Positions 35,518 through 45,694 of a DNA stretch of 64,000 bases are shown in pieces. Source of the stretch: Pseudomonas sp. RIT-PI-S (GTDB taxonomy: Bacteria; Pseudomonadota; Gammaproteobacteria; Pseudomonadales; Pseudomonadaceae); assembly GCF_025642975.1 (NCBI RefSeq), contig NZ_JANZKJ010000003.1, positions 1 to 64,000 on the forward strand. The letters are read 5' to 3'. Numbering within the stretch: the first letter of the stretch is position 1; every line of letters begins with the position of its first letter. Both the position numbers and the translations under genes were made by a program. Under the pieces are notes generated by a model, which saw only the letters and a program-made list of their open reading frames with translations, was not told the DNA's origin and ran no database searches.

Positions 35518-38024
35518 ACCGACACCGTGCGCTGGCTGATGTCATCCACGTGGGCGAAGTGACGCAAGGCAAGGCGGTCAGACACCGTGGCGCTGGCAGC
35601 GCCGATGTCGTCGAGCAAGCCCGCCAGGCCACTGAGCACGGCGCGCACGCTGCCAACGCCGAACAGCGAGTACTCCAGCGCGCCCAGGTCGAACGCGGTG
35701 AGGCGCTCGATCAGCCCGGTGAAGCACGGGTCGCGCGGGATGCGCAGGTCGTCATGCAGGCGGCGCAGCGAGCGCGCCACCTGCTTGAGCTGGAACAGCA
35801 CCGCATGGGGGTTTTGCGGGTCCAGCAGCAGCAAATCGAGCACTGGAATCAACTGAGCCTCGGCCAAGTAGCGGGAGCGATAAGTGATGCTGCTGTTGGC
35901 CAGCTCGAGCAGCCACTCCAGCGCCGCGTGTTCGAACACCTGCTCGCTACGCAGGCAGGCGGCAAGGCTCACGCACAGGAACTGCAAGCGTTCCAGGCGC
36001 CGGCCGATCATCAGAAAGCGCCAGCCCTCATCACGGGTCATGTCGTCCAGGGCGAAACCGGACAGCGCTGCAAGCGAGACGACCAAACCGTTGAGCAGGT
36101 CCAGCGCTTCCCCCAGGTCCGGCCCAACCGCGTCGAGCCTGGCCGACTCACGCTGTAGTTCGACCAGCGCGTGCCAGTTTTCCCGAGAAAGCTTGCCCCG
36201 CACCTGGGATGCCGCCCACTGCAACCGCTGCAGGTTGTTGCGCAGGCTGAAGGCCCAGTCTTCGGCGACCAGCGCGGTCAGCAGGCGGGCTTCGAGGTCG
36301 CCTTCCTCGGGCATCACATTGAGCGACTGCGCCAGCGCCACTGCGGCGTGCAGGGCCTGGGCGTCGTCGCCTTCCACCTGCCGGGCGAGGATGATGCGCA
36401 GCAGCCTGGCGCTGTCATCGCAACGCTCACAGTAACGGCCGAACCAGAACAGGTTCTCGACCACCCGCGAGGGCAGGTAAGGGTCCTGGCGCACCACGTC
36501 CTGAACGCCGAGTGCGCGCTGGGCACGCCATTGCTCGGCGCTCGGCGCCGGCTCGCCAAGGATCCAGGTGTCTTTGCTGGCGCCGCCGCGCTGCATCGCG
36601 ATGACCTGCGCGTCCGCGTGCGCAGCCACCCGGGTCAGGCCGCCGGGCAACACCCGGTAACCCACTGCCGTGCCGACCACCGTGGCCGGTGCTTCAGCCA
36701 CTGCATACATGCGCATGCCGATAGCGCGCGGCTGCAGGCCTTGGCTCGGCCCGTGCCACACCGGCGCCTGGGACAACTGTGCGATGGCCTGGCCCACATA
36801 AGCGTAGGGGCGCGTTCGAATCCGCTCCGCCAGGGCACAGCGCTGCGCGGCGTCGAGGTCACGGCCGAACACCGGGCCAAAGCTTTGCGAGGGAAATGCC
36901 GGCTTGAACACCAGTTCAGCCATGCGCTCCAGGGCATCGGCCAGGACCGGCGGCTCACCGCACCACCAAGTAGCGATAGACGGCAACAACAGCTTTTCAC
37001 CGAACAAATGCTCGTTGATCGCCGGCAGGAAGCCCAGCAGGCCTGGGGACTCCAGCACTCCGCTGCCCAAGGCGTTCGCCACCAGCACCCGGCCTTCGCG
37101 GACCGCCTGCAGCAGGCCTGGCACACCCAGCGCGGAATCGGTGCGCAGCTCCAGCGGGTCGCAGAAGTCGTCATCGAGCCGGCGCAGTATCGCGTGCACT
37201 CGGCGCAGGCCGCTCAAGGTCTTGAGGTAAACCGTGGCATCGCGCACCGTGAGGTCGGTGCCCTCCACCAGCGGGTAGCCCAATTGGCGAGCCAGGTATA
37301 GATGCTCGAAATAACTCTCGTTGAAGCGCCCCGGGGTCAGCACCACCACCAGTGGCGTTTCGCTGGCGTCGGGGGCGAGCCGCGCGAGGGTTTCTTGCAG
37401 GGTGCGGAAAAAGCCCGCCAGGTGCCGTGCCTGCATGTCGCGGTACAGGTCCGGGAAGGCGCGGGACACGATCATTCGGTTTTCCAGCGCATAACCGGCG
37501 CCGGAGGGGGCCTGGGTGCGGTCGGCGGTGACCCACCAACGGCCGTCCGGGCTGCGCGCCAAGTCCACGGCATAGAGGTGCAGGAAAGTGCTTGCCGGAG
37601 GCCGAATGCCCTGGCACGGCCACAGGAAGTTGTTGTGGCCGTACACCAGTTCAGTCGGCAACAGCCCCTCGTGCATCAGCGTTTGCGGGCCGTAGATATC
37701 GGCCAGCACGGCATTGAGCAGCCGGGCGCGCTGGGCGATGCCGGCCTCCAGGTATTGCCATTCGGCGGGCCCGATCAGGTTGGGCAGCAGGTCCAGCTCC
37801 CAGGGGCGGTCTGCGCCCTTGGGGTCGGCGTACACGTTATAGGTCACGCCGTTCTCGTGGATCTGCCGGTTGAGCATGTCTTGGCGCTGCCCCAATTGGG
37901 CCGGCGTGCTGCGCCGCAGGTGCTCGTACAGGCGCCGCCAGTGGGGCCTCACCGCCCCGGCAGGGTCGAGCATCTCGTGATAGCTACCCGCGGCGTGCGG
38001 GTAGTGGTCAAGCAGGTCTGGCAT
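35514..38024 (-). CDS. Circularly permuted ATP-grasp plus alpha-E domain fusion
   Basis: Protein of 836 residues joining two parts that are often separate genes. Residues about 70-480 are the circularly permuted ATP-grasp type 2 domain (old DUF404/DUF407), with YGHNNFLWPCQGI, LTPGRFNESYFEHLYLARQLGYPLVEGTDL and VANALGSGVLESPGLLGFLPAINEHLFGE in the chain as recognisable blocks. Residues about 510-830 are the alpha-E helical domain (DUF403), starting LPSRVVENLFWFGRYCERCDDSARLLR. The ATP-grasp part is predicted to make amide bonds. It is flanked by two transglutaminase-type genes, 31 bp and minus 4 bp apart. Confidence 0.9.
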   Translation of the reverse strand: MPDLLDHYPHAAGSYHEMLDPAGAVRPHWRRLYEHLRRSTPAQLGQRQDMLNRQIHENGVTYNVYADPKGADRPWELDLLPNLIGPAEWQYLEAGIAQRARLLNAVLADIYGPQTLMHEGLLPTELVYGHNNFLWPCQGIRPPASTFLHLYAVDLARSPDGRWWVTADRTQAPSGAGYALENRMIVSRAFPDLYRDMQARHLAGFFRTLQETLARLAPDASETPLVVVLTPGRFNESYFEHLYLARQLGYPLVEGTDLTVRDATVYLKTLSGLRRVHAILRRLDDDFCDPLELRTDSALGVPGLLQAVREGRVLVANALGSGVLESPGLLGFLPAINEHLFGEKLLLPSIATWWCGEPPVLADALERMAELVFKPAFPSQSFGPVFGRDLDAAQRCALAERIRTRPYAYVGQAIAQLSQAPVWHGPSQGLQPRAIGMRMYAVAEAPATVVGTAVGYRVLPGGLTRVAAHADAQVIAMQRGGASKDTWILGEPAPSAEQWRAQRALGVQDVVRQDPYLPSRVVENLFWFGRYCERCDDSARLLRIILARQVEGDDAQALHAAVALAQSLNVMPEEGDLEARLLTALVAEDWAFSLRNNLQRLQWAASQVRGKLSRENWHALVELQRESARLDAVGPDLGEALDLLNGLVVSLAALSGFALDDMTRDEGWRFLMIGRRLERLQFLCVSLAACLRSEQVFEHAALEWLLELANSSITYRSRYLAEAQLIPVLDLLLLDPQNPHAVLFQLKQVARSLRRLHDDLRIPRDPCFTGLIERLTAFDLGALEYSLFGVGSVRAVLSGLAGLLDDIGAASATVSDRLALRHFAHVDDISQRTVSV

Positions 38025-38055
38025 GCGATGCTCGGCTACAGATGATTTGCCTCTC

Positions 38056-41000
38056 TTAACGGAACTGGCGCATATCCAGGGTCAACGGAAACTCGTCGTC
38101 AACGTGCAGAGGCGGCAGCTCGATCGTCCCGGGAGTGTGGCCGAGCCGGAAGAAACGCGCCAGCCGGCGGCTTTCGGCTTCGTTGGCGTTGACGGGGAAG
38201 GTGTCGTAGGTCCGCCCGCCGGGGTGCGTCACATGGTATTGGCAACCACCCATGGAGTGCTGGGTCCAGGTGTCTACCAGGTCGAACACCAGCGGCGCAT
38301 GCACGGCGATGGTCGGCTGCAGTGCGTTGGCCGGCTGCCAGGCACGGTAACGCACCCCGGCCACGAACTCGCCCACGCGCCCGGTCGAGCGCAGCGGTAC
38401 CGGCACGCCGTTGCAAGTCAGCACATACCGCTGCGGCGCTATGCCACTGACCTTGACCTGCAAGCGCTCCAGTGATGAATCCACGTAGCGCACAGTGCCG
38501 CCGGCCGTGCCCTCCTCGCCCAGCACGTGCCAAGGCTCCAGCGCCTGGCGCAGCTCCAGCTCGATGCCGGCCACGGCGTAATCGCCGACTTTGGGAAAGC
38601 GGAACTCCATGTGTGGGGCGAACCATTCGGGCGCGAAGGCATACCCGGCCAACGACAGCTCGCCGAGCACATCGGTGAAGTCCTGGGCGATAAAGTGCGG
38701 CAACAGAAAGCGGTCGTGCAGCTCGGTCCCCCAGCGGGTCAACCGCGCCGGTGCGTAGGGCTCGCGCCAGAAGCGCGCCACCAATGCCCGTAGCAACAGT
38801 TGCTGGGCCAGGCTCATGCGGGCGTGCGGTGGCATCTCGAAGGCACGCAGCTCCAGCAGGCCCAGGCGGCCGCTAGCGCTGTCAGGGGAGTAAAGCTTGT
38901 CGATGCAAAACTCGGCCCGATGGGTGTTGCCACTCACATCGACCAACAGGTTGCGCAGCAACCGATCGACTGTCCACGGCGCTACTGCCTCGCCCGGGGC
39001 GGGCATCAGGGAGAAGGCGATTTCCAGTTCATAGAGCGCATCGTTGCGCGCCTCGTCCACCCGTGGTGCCTGCGAGGTAGGGCCGATGAACAGCCCGGAG
39101 AACAGGTAAGACAGCGAAGGGTGATCGTGCCAGTAGCTGATCAGGCTGCGCAGCAGGTCTGGCCGCCGCAGGAAGGGTGAGTCGCCCGGGGTGGCGCCGC
39201 CGAGCACCAAGTGGTTGCCGCCGCCGGTGCCGGTGTGACGGCCATCGACCATGAATTTTTCACTGGTCAGGCGGGTAAGCCGTGCCTGCTCATAGAGAAA
39301 TTCGGTGCGCTCGACCAGCTCTGCCCAGGTGGCCGATGGCTGTACGTTCACTTCGATCACACCGGGGTCTGGCGTAATGCGCAGGTTGCACAGCCGTGGG
39401 TCCTGCGGTGGCTCGTAGCCTTCGAGCAGCACCGGGCAACGCAGCGCCTCGGCGACCGCTTCTATCTCGGCCACCAGTTCGAGGTAGTCTTCCAGCCGCT
39501 CCAGCGGTGGCATGAACAGATATAGCCGGCCCTCCCGGGCTTCGGCGCACAGGGCGGTACGAGCGATCCAGCCGGCCGATTCACCCGCCTGTGGAGCGCT
39601 GCCGCGAAGTTGGCTGTACGCAGCGGGGGCGGATGGCTGCATGGCCAAGGGCGGGAAGCTCTGGTTAGGGTCCGCGGCATGGACAAACGGATAATCGCTT
39701 TCCGCTGCCCAGGGCAACGAGCCGAGCGGCAGCCGGTAGCCCAGCGCCGAGTCGCCAGGCAGCAGCCGGCACTGCTCGTCGCGCAGGAACCAGCGGCTAC
39801 TGTGCCAGCGGTCTTGGGTAGCGGTGCGGGCCAGGGGCAGTACATGGCCGATCACCTTGTCCAGCCCCTGAGTGAATACCTTGCGCAGGCGATGGCGTTC
39901 CAGTTCGTCGGCCAGGCGGGCATCGGTGGCGGTCAAGTTGGCCGGCAGGGTGCCCTCTCGCCAGAGGTAATAGAGGCTGTCTTCCACCGCGGGGAACACA
40001 TAGTCCCCAGGCAAGCCCAGGCGCTCAGCCACCTGCACCAGAAAACGCGCGGCAAGTTCGGCGTCGGCGGCATAGTTTTCCTGCTCGCTGACGATTAACT
40101 GCGGGTTACGCCAGATCGGCTGCCCATCGGCCCGCCAAAAGGCGTTGAGCGACCAGCGCGGAAGTTGTTCGCCGGGGTACCACTTACCCTGGCCGAAGTG
40201 GGCCAGGCCGTCAGGCGCATAGCGTTCACGCAGGCGCTGGTAGAGCTCGCAGGCGAGGTGGCGCTTGTTCGGGCCGAGCGCTGCGGTGTTCCACTCCGCG
40301 CCGTCCGGATGGTCGATCGACACAAAGGTCGGCTCGCCGCCCATGGTCAAGCGCACGTCGCCGGCTTGCAGGTCGCCATCGATGCGCTCGCCCAAGGCAA
40401 CAATCGCCTGCCACTGCTCATCGCTGTAAGGCCGAGTCACCCTGGGCGCTTCCCAGATACGCCGCACCGACATGGCATGGGCGAAGTCGCATTCGCAGGG
40501 CTCCACCTTGCCAGTGATGGGCGCCGCAGAGGTTGGGTCCGGGCTGCAGGCCAACGGAATATGGCCCTCGCCGGCGAACAGCCCCGAAGTCGCATCCAGG
40601 CCAATCCAGCCGGCGCCTGGCAGGTAAACCTCGCACCAGGCGTGCAGGTCGGTGAAGTCCACGTCGGTACCAGCGGGGCCGTCCAGCGCCTTGACGTCTG
40701 CCGTCAGTTGGATGAGGTAGCCAGAGACGAAGCGCGCCGCCAGGCCCAGGTTGCGCAGCACTTGCACCAGCAGCCAGGCTGAGTCCCGGCATGAGCCTCG
40801 GCCCAGTTCAAGCGTTTGCTCGGGCGGCTGTACCCCCGGCTCCATGCGGATCAGGTACTCCACATCCTGGCTGATGCGCTGGTTGAGCTGCACCAGAAAC
40901 TCCACGGTTGGCAGCGGCTCGCGCTCGATACTTTCGATATAGGCGGCCAGGCGCGGCGACAGCGGCAGCTTTTCCAGGTAGGGCGCTAGCTCGCGGCGCT

Positions 41001-41328
41001 CATCGCCTGCGTAGCTGAACGGGACGGTGTCGGCATAGGGTTCAAGGAAGAAGTCGAAGGGGTTGAACACCGCCATTTCCGCGACCAGATCCACCTCGAT
41101 GCGCAGCCGCTCGGTTTTTTCCGGGAAGACCAGCCGCGCCAGGTAGTTGCCTTGGGGGTCCTGTTGCCAATTGATGAAGTGGTTTTCCGGCTGGACCTTG
41201 AGTGAGTACGAGAGGATCCGCGTGCGGCTGTGGGGCGCGGGGCGTAGGCGAACGATCTGCGGCCCAAGCTCTACCGCCCGGTCGTAGCGGTAATCCGTGA
41301 CGTGGTTCAACGCAACATGAATCGACAC
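38056..41328 (-). CDS. Transglutaminase/DUF2126 fusion protein
   Basis: Protein of 1090 residues. Residues 1-290 hold a transglutaminase-like unit with C180 in LGRGSCRDSAWLL, H229 in DLHAWCEVYLP and D245 in WIGLDATSG as the predicted triad. The rest is DUF2126, with TMGGEPTFVSIDHPDGAEWNT-type text near 330-350, GLAHFGQGKWYPGEQLPRW and GGGNHLVLGG, suggestive of a COOH-NH2 ligase of the glutamine-synthetase-like fold according to published predictions. No signal peptide. First gene of the three-gene set; the downstream gene begins 31 bp later. Confidence 0.9.
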   Translation of the reverse strand: MSIHVALNHVTDYRYDRAVELGPQIVRLRPAPHSRTRILSYSLKVQPENHFINWQQDPQGNYLARLVFPEKTERLRIEVDLVAEMAVFNPFDFFLEPYADTVPFSYAGDERRELAPYLEKLPLSPRLAAYIESIEREPLPTVEFLVQLNQRISQDVEYLIRMEPGVQPPEQTLELGRGSCRDSAWLLVQVLRNLGLAARFVSGYLIQLTADVKALDGPAGTDVDFTDLHAWCEVYLPGAGWIGLDATSGLFAGEGHIPLACSPDPTSAAPITGKVEPCECDFAHAMSVRRIWEAPRVTRPYSDEQWQAIVALGERIDGDLQAGDVRLTMGGEPTFVSIDHPDGAEWNTAALGPNKRHLACELYQRLRERYAPDGLAHFGQGKWYPGEQLPRWSLNAFWRADGQPIWRNPQLIVSEQENYAADAELAARFLVQVAERLGLPGDYVFPAVEDSLYYLWREGTLPANLTATDARLADELERHRLRKVFTQGLDKVIGHVLPLARTATQDRWHSSRWFLRDEQCRLLPGDSALGYRLPLGSLPWAAESDYPFVHAADPNQSFPPLAMQPSAPAAYSQLRGSAPQAGESAGWIARTALCAEAREGRLYLFMPPLERLEDYLELVAEIEAVAEALRCPVLLEGYEPPQDPRLCNLRITPDPGVIEVNVQPSATWAELVERTEFLYEQARLTRLTSEKFMVDGRHTGTGGGNHLVLGGATPGDSPFLRRPDLLRSLISYWHDHPSLSYLFSGLFIGPTSQAPRVDEARNDALYELEIAFSLMPAPGEAVAPWTVDRLLRNLLVDVSGNTHRAEFCIDKLYSPDSASGRLGLLELRAFEMPPHARMSLAQQLLLRALVARFWREPYAPARLTRWGTELHDRFLLPHFIAQDFTDVLGELSLAGYAFAPEWFAPHMEFRFPKVGDYAVAGIELELRQALEPWHVLGEEGTAGGTVRYVDSSLERLQVKVSGIAPQRYVLTCNGVPVPLRSTGRVGEFVAGVRYRAWQPANALQPTIAVHAPLVFDLVDTWTQHSMGGCQYHVTHPGGRTYDTFPVNANEAESRRLARFFRLGHTPGTIELPPLHVDDEFPLTLDMRQFR

Positions 41329-41557
41329 AGCGTGCCTCCTGCAAGGTAAAGCGGTTCAAGAACAGCGCAAGAGTTGTGCCATGCACAACCGCCCTTATTG
41401 CTCGGCGCCACCACACCTCACGCACCCTTTCTGGCGACACCGGCCCTGCATTGGGTTCGCGGTACTGCACCGCAACGGCGCAGCCGATAGATATGCGCCT
41501 CAAGACCGGAGCTGTCCGGTGCTGTGCTCGGCTCTCCTGAATCGAGAGGTCCTTGCA

Positions 41558-44500
41558 ATGAACGCCATACCGCCGTACCAGCCATCTCCTTTAGCGCCCT
41601 GGGCCGATGCCAAACTGACCCGCCTGGACCGCTTCATCACCTTTGGCCACCGCTTGCTGAAAACACCGCGGGCCCACCTTCGACTCGGCGAACCCTTGTT
41701 CTATCCACAGGCGCCTGACCCTGATGACCCGAGCGCAGTACAACGGGTGTCGGTCACCGACTATCTGCAGCAGCAAGGGCTGAATAACGTTATCGATCAT
41801 GCAGGACTCAGGGTTGCCTTGGACAGGCTAGAACAACAACGAGAAGAGCGGCTGGCCGCGCTTGATGCCCAAGCGCCCAATATCGACTGCTGGCTTGGGC
41901 CCGTGGACGAGCAAGCCATAAAGGCAGTATGCGCCGAGTACACCGAAGGTGAACGCCATGACCTGCTCAGCCTGCTGGCGGACGAAGTGCTGGAAAATTA
42001 CAGCACAGCGCGCATTGCACGGCTGCCAGCCACTTTGATGGCCTACGTGACCGCTCGCGCATTGGACGGTTCGTTCGTTCGGCATTTGCTGGACCAGCTG
42101 GGATGGTATGCCGGAGACGCCAGGTCGCCGACCTCTCCTCGGGTGATTTCACGGCTGTTGCGCAAGGCCGTTGCGTTGCACCTGGACCCTCACCGCAACC
42201 TTGCCGGCTTCAAGATCTACAGCCCGGCCTACCGTGGCAAGACCTTCCCTCACATCCTGCAGGCGCTAGCGGCGTACTGGGTGGAAGCCGGCATCGTGGC
42301 GGACAGGAGCGTGGCCACCTTCGCGCTGTATTGCTTGCGCGCGAACATGCCACCTGAACTGCGCTGCCCGACCTTGCCAGCCTCCCTGCCCTTTTTGAGC
42401 AGCAGCGCTTGGGTAGAAATCGCGCAGGCCGCCAGGCTGGTGAATGTACTAGCGCCGGCGGCATTGGAGCGGTTGCCCTACCAGCAGTTACTGAAGGCAG
42501 CCCAACGCGTGGCCGCCTTTGACCACACGACCGCCCGCGCCCAGTACTTGAGTTGCCTGGCCGAGCCGGCGTGGCATTGGGCCAATGCACAGGTCAATAG
42601 CGGCGGCACCGTGCTCCCAACGCTGGAAGGTTACGCCCGCGCGGTCGAGGCCTACCTAAGCTGGCACGCGCGGCTCCATTCAGCCGCGCAGGCGCTGTCT
42701 CGTCCCATGCCCAAACGGTTGGAGCTGGTCGACCTGTACCTTTACGAGCACGCGCTGGATCCGGATGAACTGTGCATACCCAACAGCTTGGCGGTGGGTT
42801 TTTTCAACCGCTCGCTGCGGGACTTGGTAGCTACCGGGGCGTTGCTGGAAGATCCTCTGGCATGGACCCCCTTCAGTACTCGGCCATTCTTTGGAAGCCG
42901 TTGGCCGAAGCAGTTCGAAGATATCTCTGCTCAGTTCGACAGCGCATTCACCCGCTGGGCTGACCAGCAAGTGCTTGCGATTCGGGATTTGGCCAGCGCT
43001 TTACTGGATGAGCTGGATGCCGAAAACCGCTCGATTCTTACCCACGGCGTTGTGCAGATGTACTCGGTACGGGAGGAAGCCTTAAGCGTTGAGGCCTATA
43101 ACGATGCGGCCCATCCGCTGATCATCGCCTCCACCGGCCGAGGCGGCGTTGTCATGACCAGTGACTTCGAAGGCCGCCGATATGTTTATGAATGGCTCCC
43201 AGGCGCGGGTTGGCTGGGGCGTCGCGATGACATCAATGATCTGGTCATAGGGGGCGAGGTGTATGACACCGGCAAAGGCAGTGGCCCCGTCTATGGCAAC
43301 CACTACAGCTTTGTCTATCGGCTGGCGACTGACCTACCGCTTGACTGGCAAGCGTACTCGACCGGCGTACCGCCACGGCCAGAAGCCCACGGCCAGCTTA
43401 TCCTCACCCGCGTTGCAACGTTCGATGCGCACCAAAGCGAATCACGGCCTCGGCTGGAGGCTTTGGCGCACACCTTCGCTCACACCTTCTTCGCCGCAGG
43501 CATGCCCGCCCTGCGCGACACCGCAAGAGGCCAAGTACCTTCGGAGCGACCGAGCCGGCTGCTAGGTATCGTCAAGGCGTTGGTACCCTTCTGGTCCTCG
43601 ATCGAAAACATCCAGCAGTGGCGCGAAACCGGCGACTATGGCGCTTTGAAGGATGGGCTGTATGGCCTGACGTTCGATGCCTTCACCACTGCACTTCCTG
43701 CTGCGAAGTTGGTGGCGACCACCGCCCGGCTGGCAAAAACAACATTCCATACCACCGCAAAGTGGGCCATCCGCAAGTTAGGGGGCCTTTCCGCTACAGC
43801 TCGAAGTAGCCTTGCAGCTTCCGCGCCTTCATCGGCAGAAGAACTTTCACGGCTGTTCGCGTTGGCCGGTGACGCCGCAAACACTGCCTTGGCCCGATCG
43901 CTGCGAGCCCAGGACGGCCTCGCCAGGCAAGTTTTACCTACGTCGACCCAGGTATTGGGCGGGGTAATCACCGAGGCGTCGGGTGAGTCTTTAAAAGCCG
44001 CCCGGTTAGGAATGCAACTTGAAATCGCAGTATCTACGGCGCTCGGTGATTCGAAGGGCCTGCTTTTGGTCGATGCCCAAAACCTGCTTCCCTTTGGCCC
44101 CGCCCTTCCTCTGTCCGCGCCTGGGGATCGGTTATTCGTCGCGCCGGACGTATTGCCCATCGTCACGAAATTCGGCCGGCCCGCTATCGAGCTGGATCAT
44201 TCGGGGCTGGCGATACAGTGGTTTCGCCAGGATGACGAGCTGACGCTAATGCTTGGCGGCACGCCCTATCGTCAAGGGCGGGCGGCGAGCGGTGAAATAG
44301 CCTTGATACGTCAGCGTGAATGGGCGCCCGAGCCTCAGCTCTGGCCATTGCCGTGCCGACGCGCCCGCACACCTGGGCTGGATTGCGTCGCAAACAACAC
44401 CTTCGCCACCCGCAACTATCATGGGCTTGAAGCCGTGACGGCGACCGAAGCAGGCCCAGTCAGCTGGTTCGAGCACTTCAAGATAAACGCCCAGGGAGGC

Positions 44501-45694
44501 CGGCTCGTTCATGGCCGCCAGGTTCATCGCATTGTCGGCAACGAACTACGCATCGAACGCCGGGTTGTCCGCTATGGCGATTACAAGCCCAGGCTGGCTG
44601 CGCGGTTGCTTGGCGGAAACCAGATCTTCAAGCGCATCCGTATTGAAGAGGGCCTGATACCAGGTGTTAGCGATAGCCGCGAAGTGTCTGCCGTGGTCGT
44701 GCGCCACCGACCCAGCGCTACGCTGCGCCTGGTTACCCGGGTGGACAAAGACTTGTTCTATGCCGCGAGCCTGGCCGATGGAGATGCCCTGCAACTTGAA
44801 AAGCTGTCGCTGACGCGCGAGCCTGAAAACGTAACGACGTACACCGACGACGACCACCTTGCCAATATCTATGTGGGCTCACTGGATGCCAACAGGCTGA
44901 TCGCGCGGCAAGGCGAGGCACGGATGAACGAAGCACTGGCCAACCTCAGTGATGAGGTGGTGGCCGCGCGGGAGGAAGCAATCGCGCCCTTCTTCACTGA
45001 GCGCTTCGAGCTGGCCACCACGCGGAAAATGGCCGTGCTGTATAACCGCTATGCCAGGCGAGCGGTGGTCGAGGCTATCCGTGAAAACGCTACTTACATC
45101 CATGCACTCACGCCGCATACGCCCCTGCAGCAGTTGGAGGCGATTGCGGCTCAGGTCAATGAGCTATTCGTTCGACCTGGGCAGTTCGGCGTCGCCGACC
45201 TCTACGATCCGGCACGGCTGCGCGCCGCGCTCGGCACTCGCAACCTGGCATACCTGGCCGTGGAATTGGTCAAGGATGGGCAGCCATTGAAAGAGGTCTA
45301 TTTCAGCCTGTCGGGGCTCAGGAGAAGCGAGAGTGCCCTGCCTCTGGCTAATACCCTGCCAGCGGGATGGCGCGAAGAAGGGCTGGCGAAGGTTTCCCCT
45401 GGGGGCGTGCGGTATATCGATTGCCAACCCAGAACCATCCAGTACACCTCGGTGGTGTGGCTACCCGACCTGAATAAACGCAGCACTTTCATGCACTATC
45501 TGGAAAACCCCCGGACATTGGATTCGGAGCGCAACATCCTGGTGCACCTGACCAATCACCCCATCGACCACCAAGCGGTACGGCGAGCCGTCCTTTATAC
45601 GCAACGGCCGGCCTGCCCCTCTTGCTTGACCGGCATCGAAGCGTTCCAGCATGCGCTCGCGCCCGGCAGCTTCACCTTGTTCGAAGGGCCGTGA
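41558..45694 (+). CDS. DUF6543 (dermonecrotic toxin domain) protein with C-terminal deaminase-like domain
   Basis: Large protein of 1378 residues from the ATG at 41558, which follows GAGAGGTCC; a frame back to 41381 lacks an RBS. No signal peptide. The first 400 or so residues are helical and of the kind annotated DUF6543 in Pseudomonas. A hydrophobic/Ala-rich stretch occurs near 700-780. The final 180 residues fit a nucleic-acid deaminase fold: an early strand NLAYLAVELVKDGQ near 1229, D1322-S-E1324 in TLDSERNIL, and C1353-P-S-C1356 after LYTQRP, giving the zinc-binding D-x-E and CxxC pattern of bacterial deaminase toxins. No immunity gene lies beside it. Deaminase assignment is my inference from motif order and spacing. 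Confidence 0.75.
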   Translation: MNAIPPYQPSPLAPWADAKLTRLDRFITFGHRLLKTPRAHLRLGEPLFYPQAPDPDDPSAVQRVSVTDYLQQQGLNNVIDHAGLRVALDRLEQQREERLAALDAQAPNIDCWLGPVDEQAIKAVCAEYTEGERHDLLSLLADEVLENYSTARIARLPATLMAYVTARALDGSFVRHLLDQLGWYAGDARSPTSPRVISRLLRKAVALHLDPHRNLAGFKIYSPAYRGKTFPHILQALAAYWVEAGIVADRSVATFALYCLRANMPPELRCPTLPASLPFLSSSAWVEIAQAARLVNVLAPAALERLPYQQLLKAAQRVAAFDHTTARAQYLSCLAEPAWHWANAQVNSGGTVLPTLEGYARAVEAYLSWHARLHSAAQALSRPMPKRLELVDLYLYEHALDPDELCIPNSLAVGFFNRSLRDLVATGALLEDPLAWTPFSTRPFFGSRWPKQFEDISAQFDSAFTRWADQQVLAIRDLASALLDELDAENRSILTHGVVQMYSVREEALSVEAYNDAAHPLIIASTGRGGVVMTSDFEGRRYVYEWLPGAGWLGRRDDINDLVIGGEVYDTGKGSGPVYGNHYSFVYRLATDLPLDWQAYSTGVPPRPEAHGQLILTRVATFDAHQSESRPRLEALAHTFAHTFFAAGMPALRDTARGQVPSERPSRLLGIVKALVPFWSSIENIQQWRETGDYGALKDGLYGLTFDAFTTALPAAKLVATTARLAKTTFHTTAKWAIRKLGGLSATARSSLAASAPSSAEELSRLFALAGDAANTALARSLRAQDGLARQVLPTSTQVLGGVITEASGESLKAARLGMQLEIAVSTALGDSKGLLLVDAQNLLPFGPALPLSAPGDRLFVAPDVLPIVTKFGRPAIELDHSGLAIQWFRQDDELTLMLGGTPYRQGRAASGEIALIRQREWAPEPQLWPLPCRRARTPGLDCVANNTFATRNYHGLEAVTATEAGPVSWFEHFKINAQGGRLVHGRQVHRIVGNELRIERRVVRYGDYKPRLAARLLGGNQIFKRIRIEEGLIPGVSDSREVSAVVVRHRPSATLRLVTRVDKDLFYAASLADGDALQLEKLSLTREPENVTTYTDDDHLANIYVGSLDANRLIARQGEARMNEALANLSDEVVAAREEAIAPFFTERFELATTRKMAVLYNRYARRAVVEAIRENATYIHALTPHTPLQQLEAIAAQVNELFVRPGQFGVADLYDPARLRAALGTRNLAYLAVELVKDGQPLKEVYFSLSGLRRSESALPLANTLPAGWREEGLAKVSPGGVRYIDCQPRTIQYTSVVWLPDLNKRSTFMHYLENPRTLDSERNILVHLTNHPIDHQAVRRAVLYTQRPACPSCLTGIEAFQHALAPGSFTLFEGP

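Noticed and set aside
41381..41557. N-terminal extension of the toxin-like gene
   Set aside because: Cys/Arg-rich translation and no RBS; GAGAGGTCC precedes the ATG at 41558.
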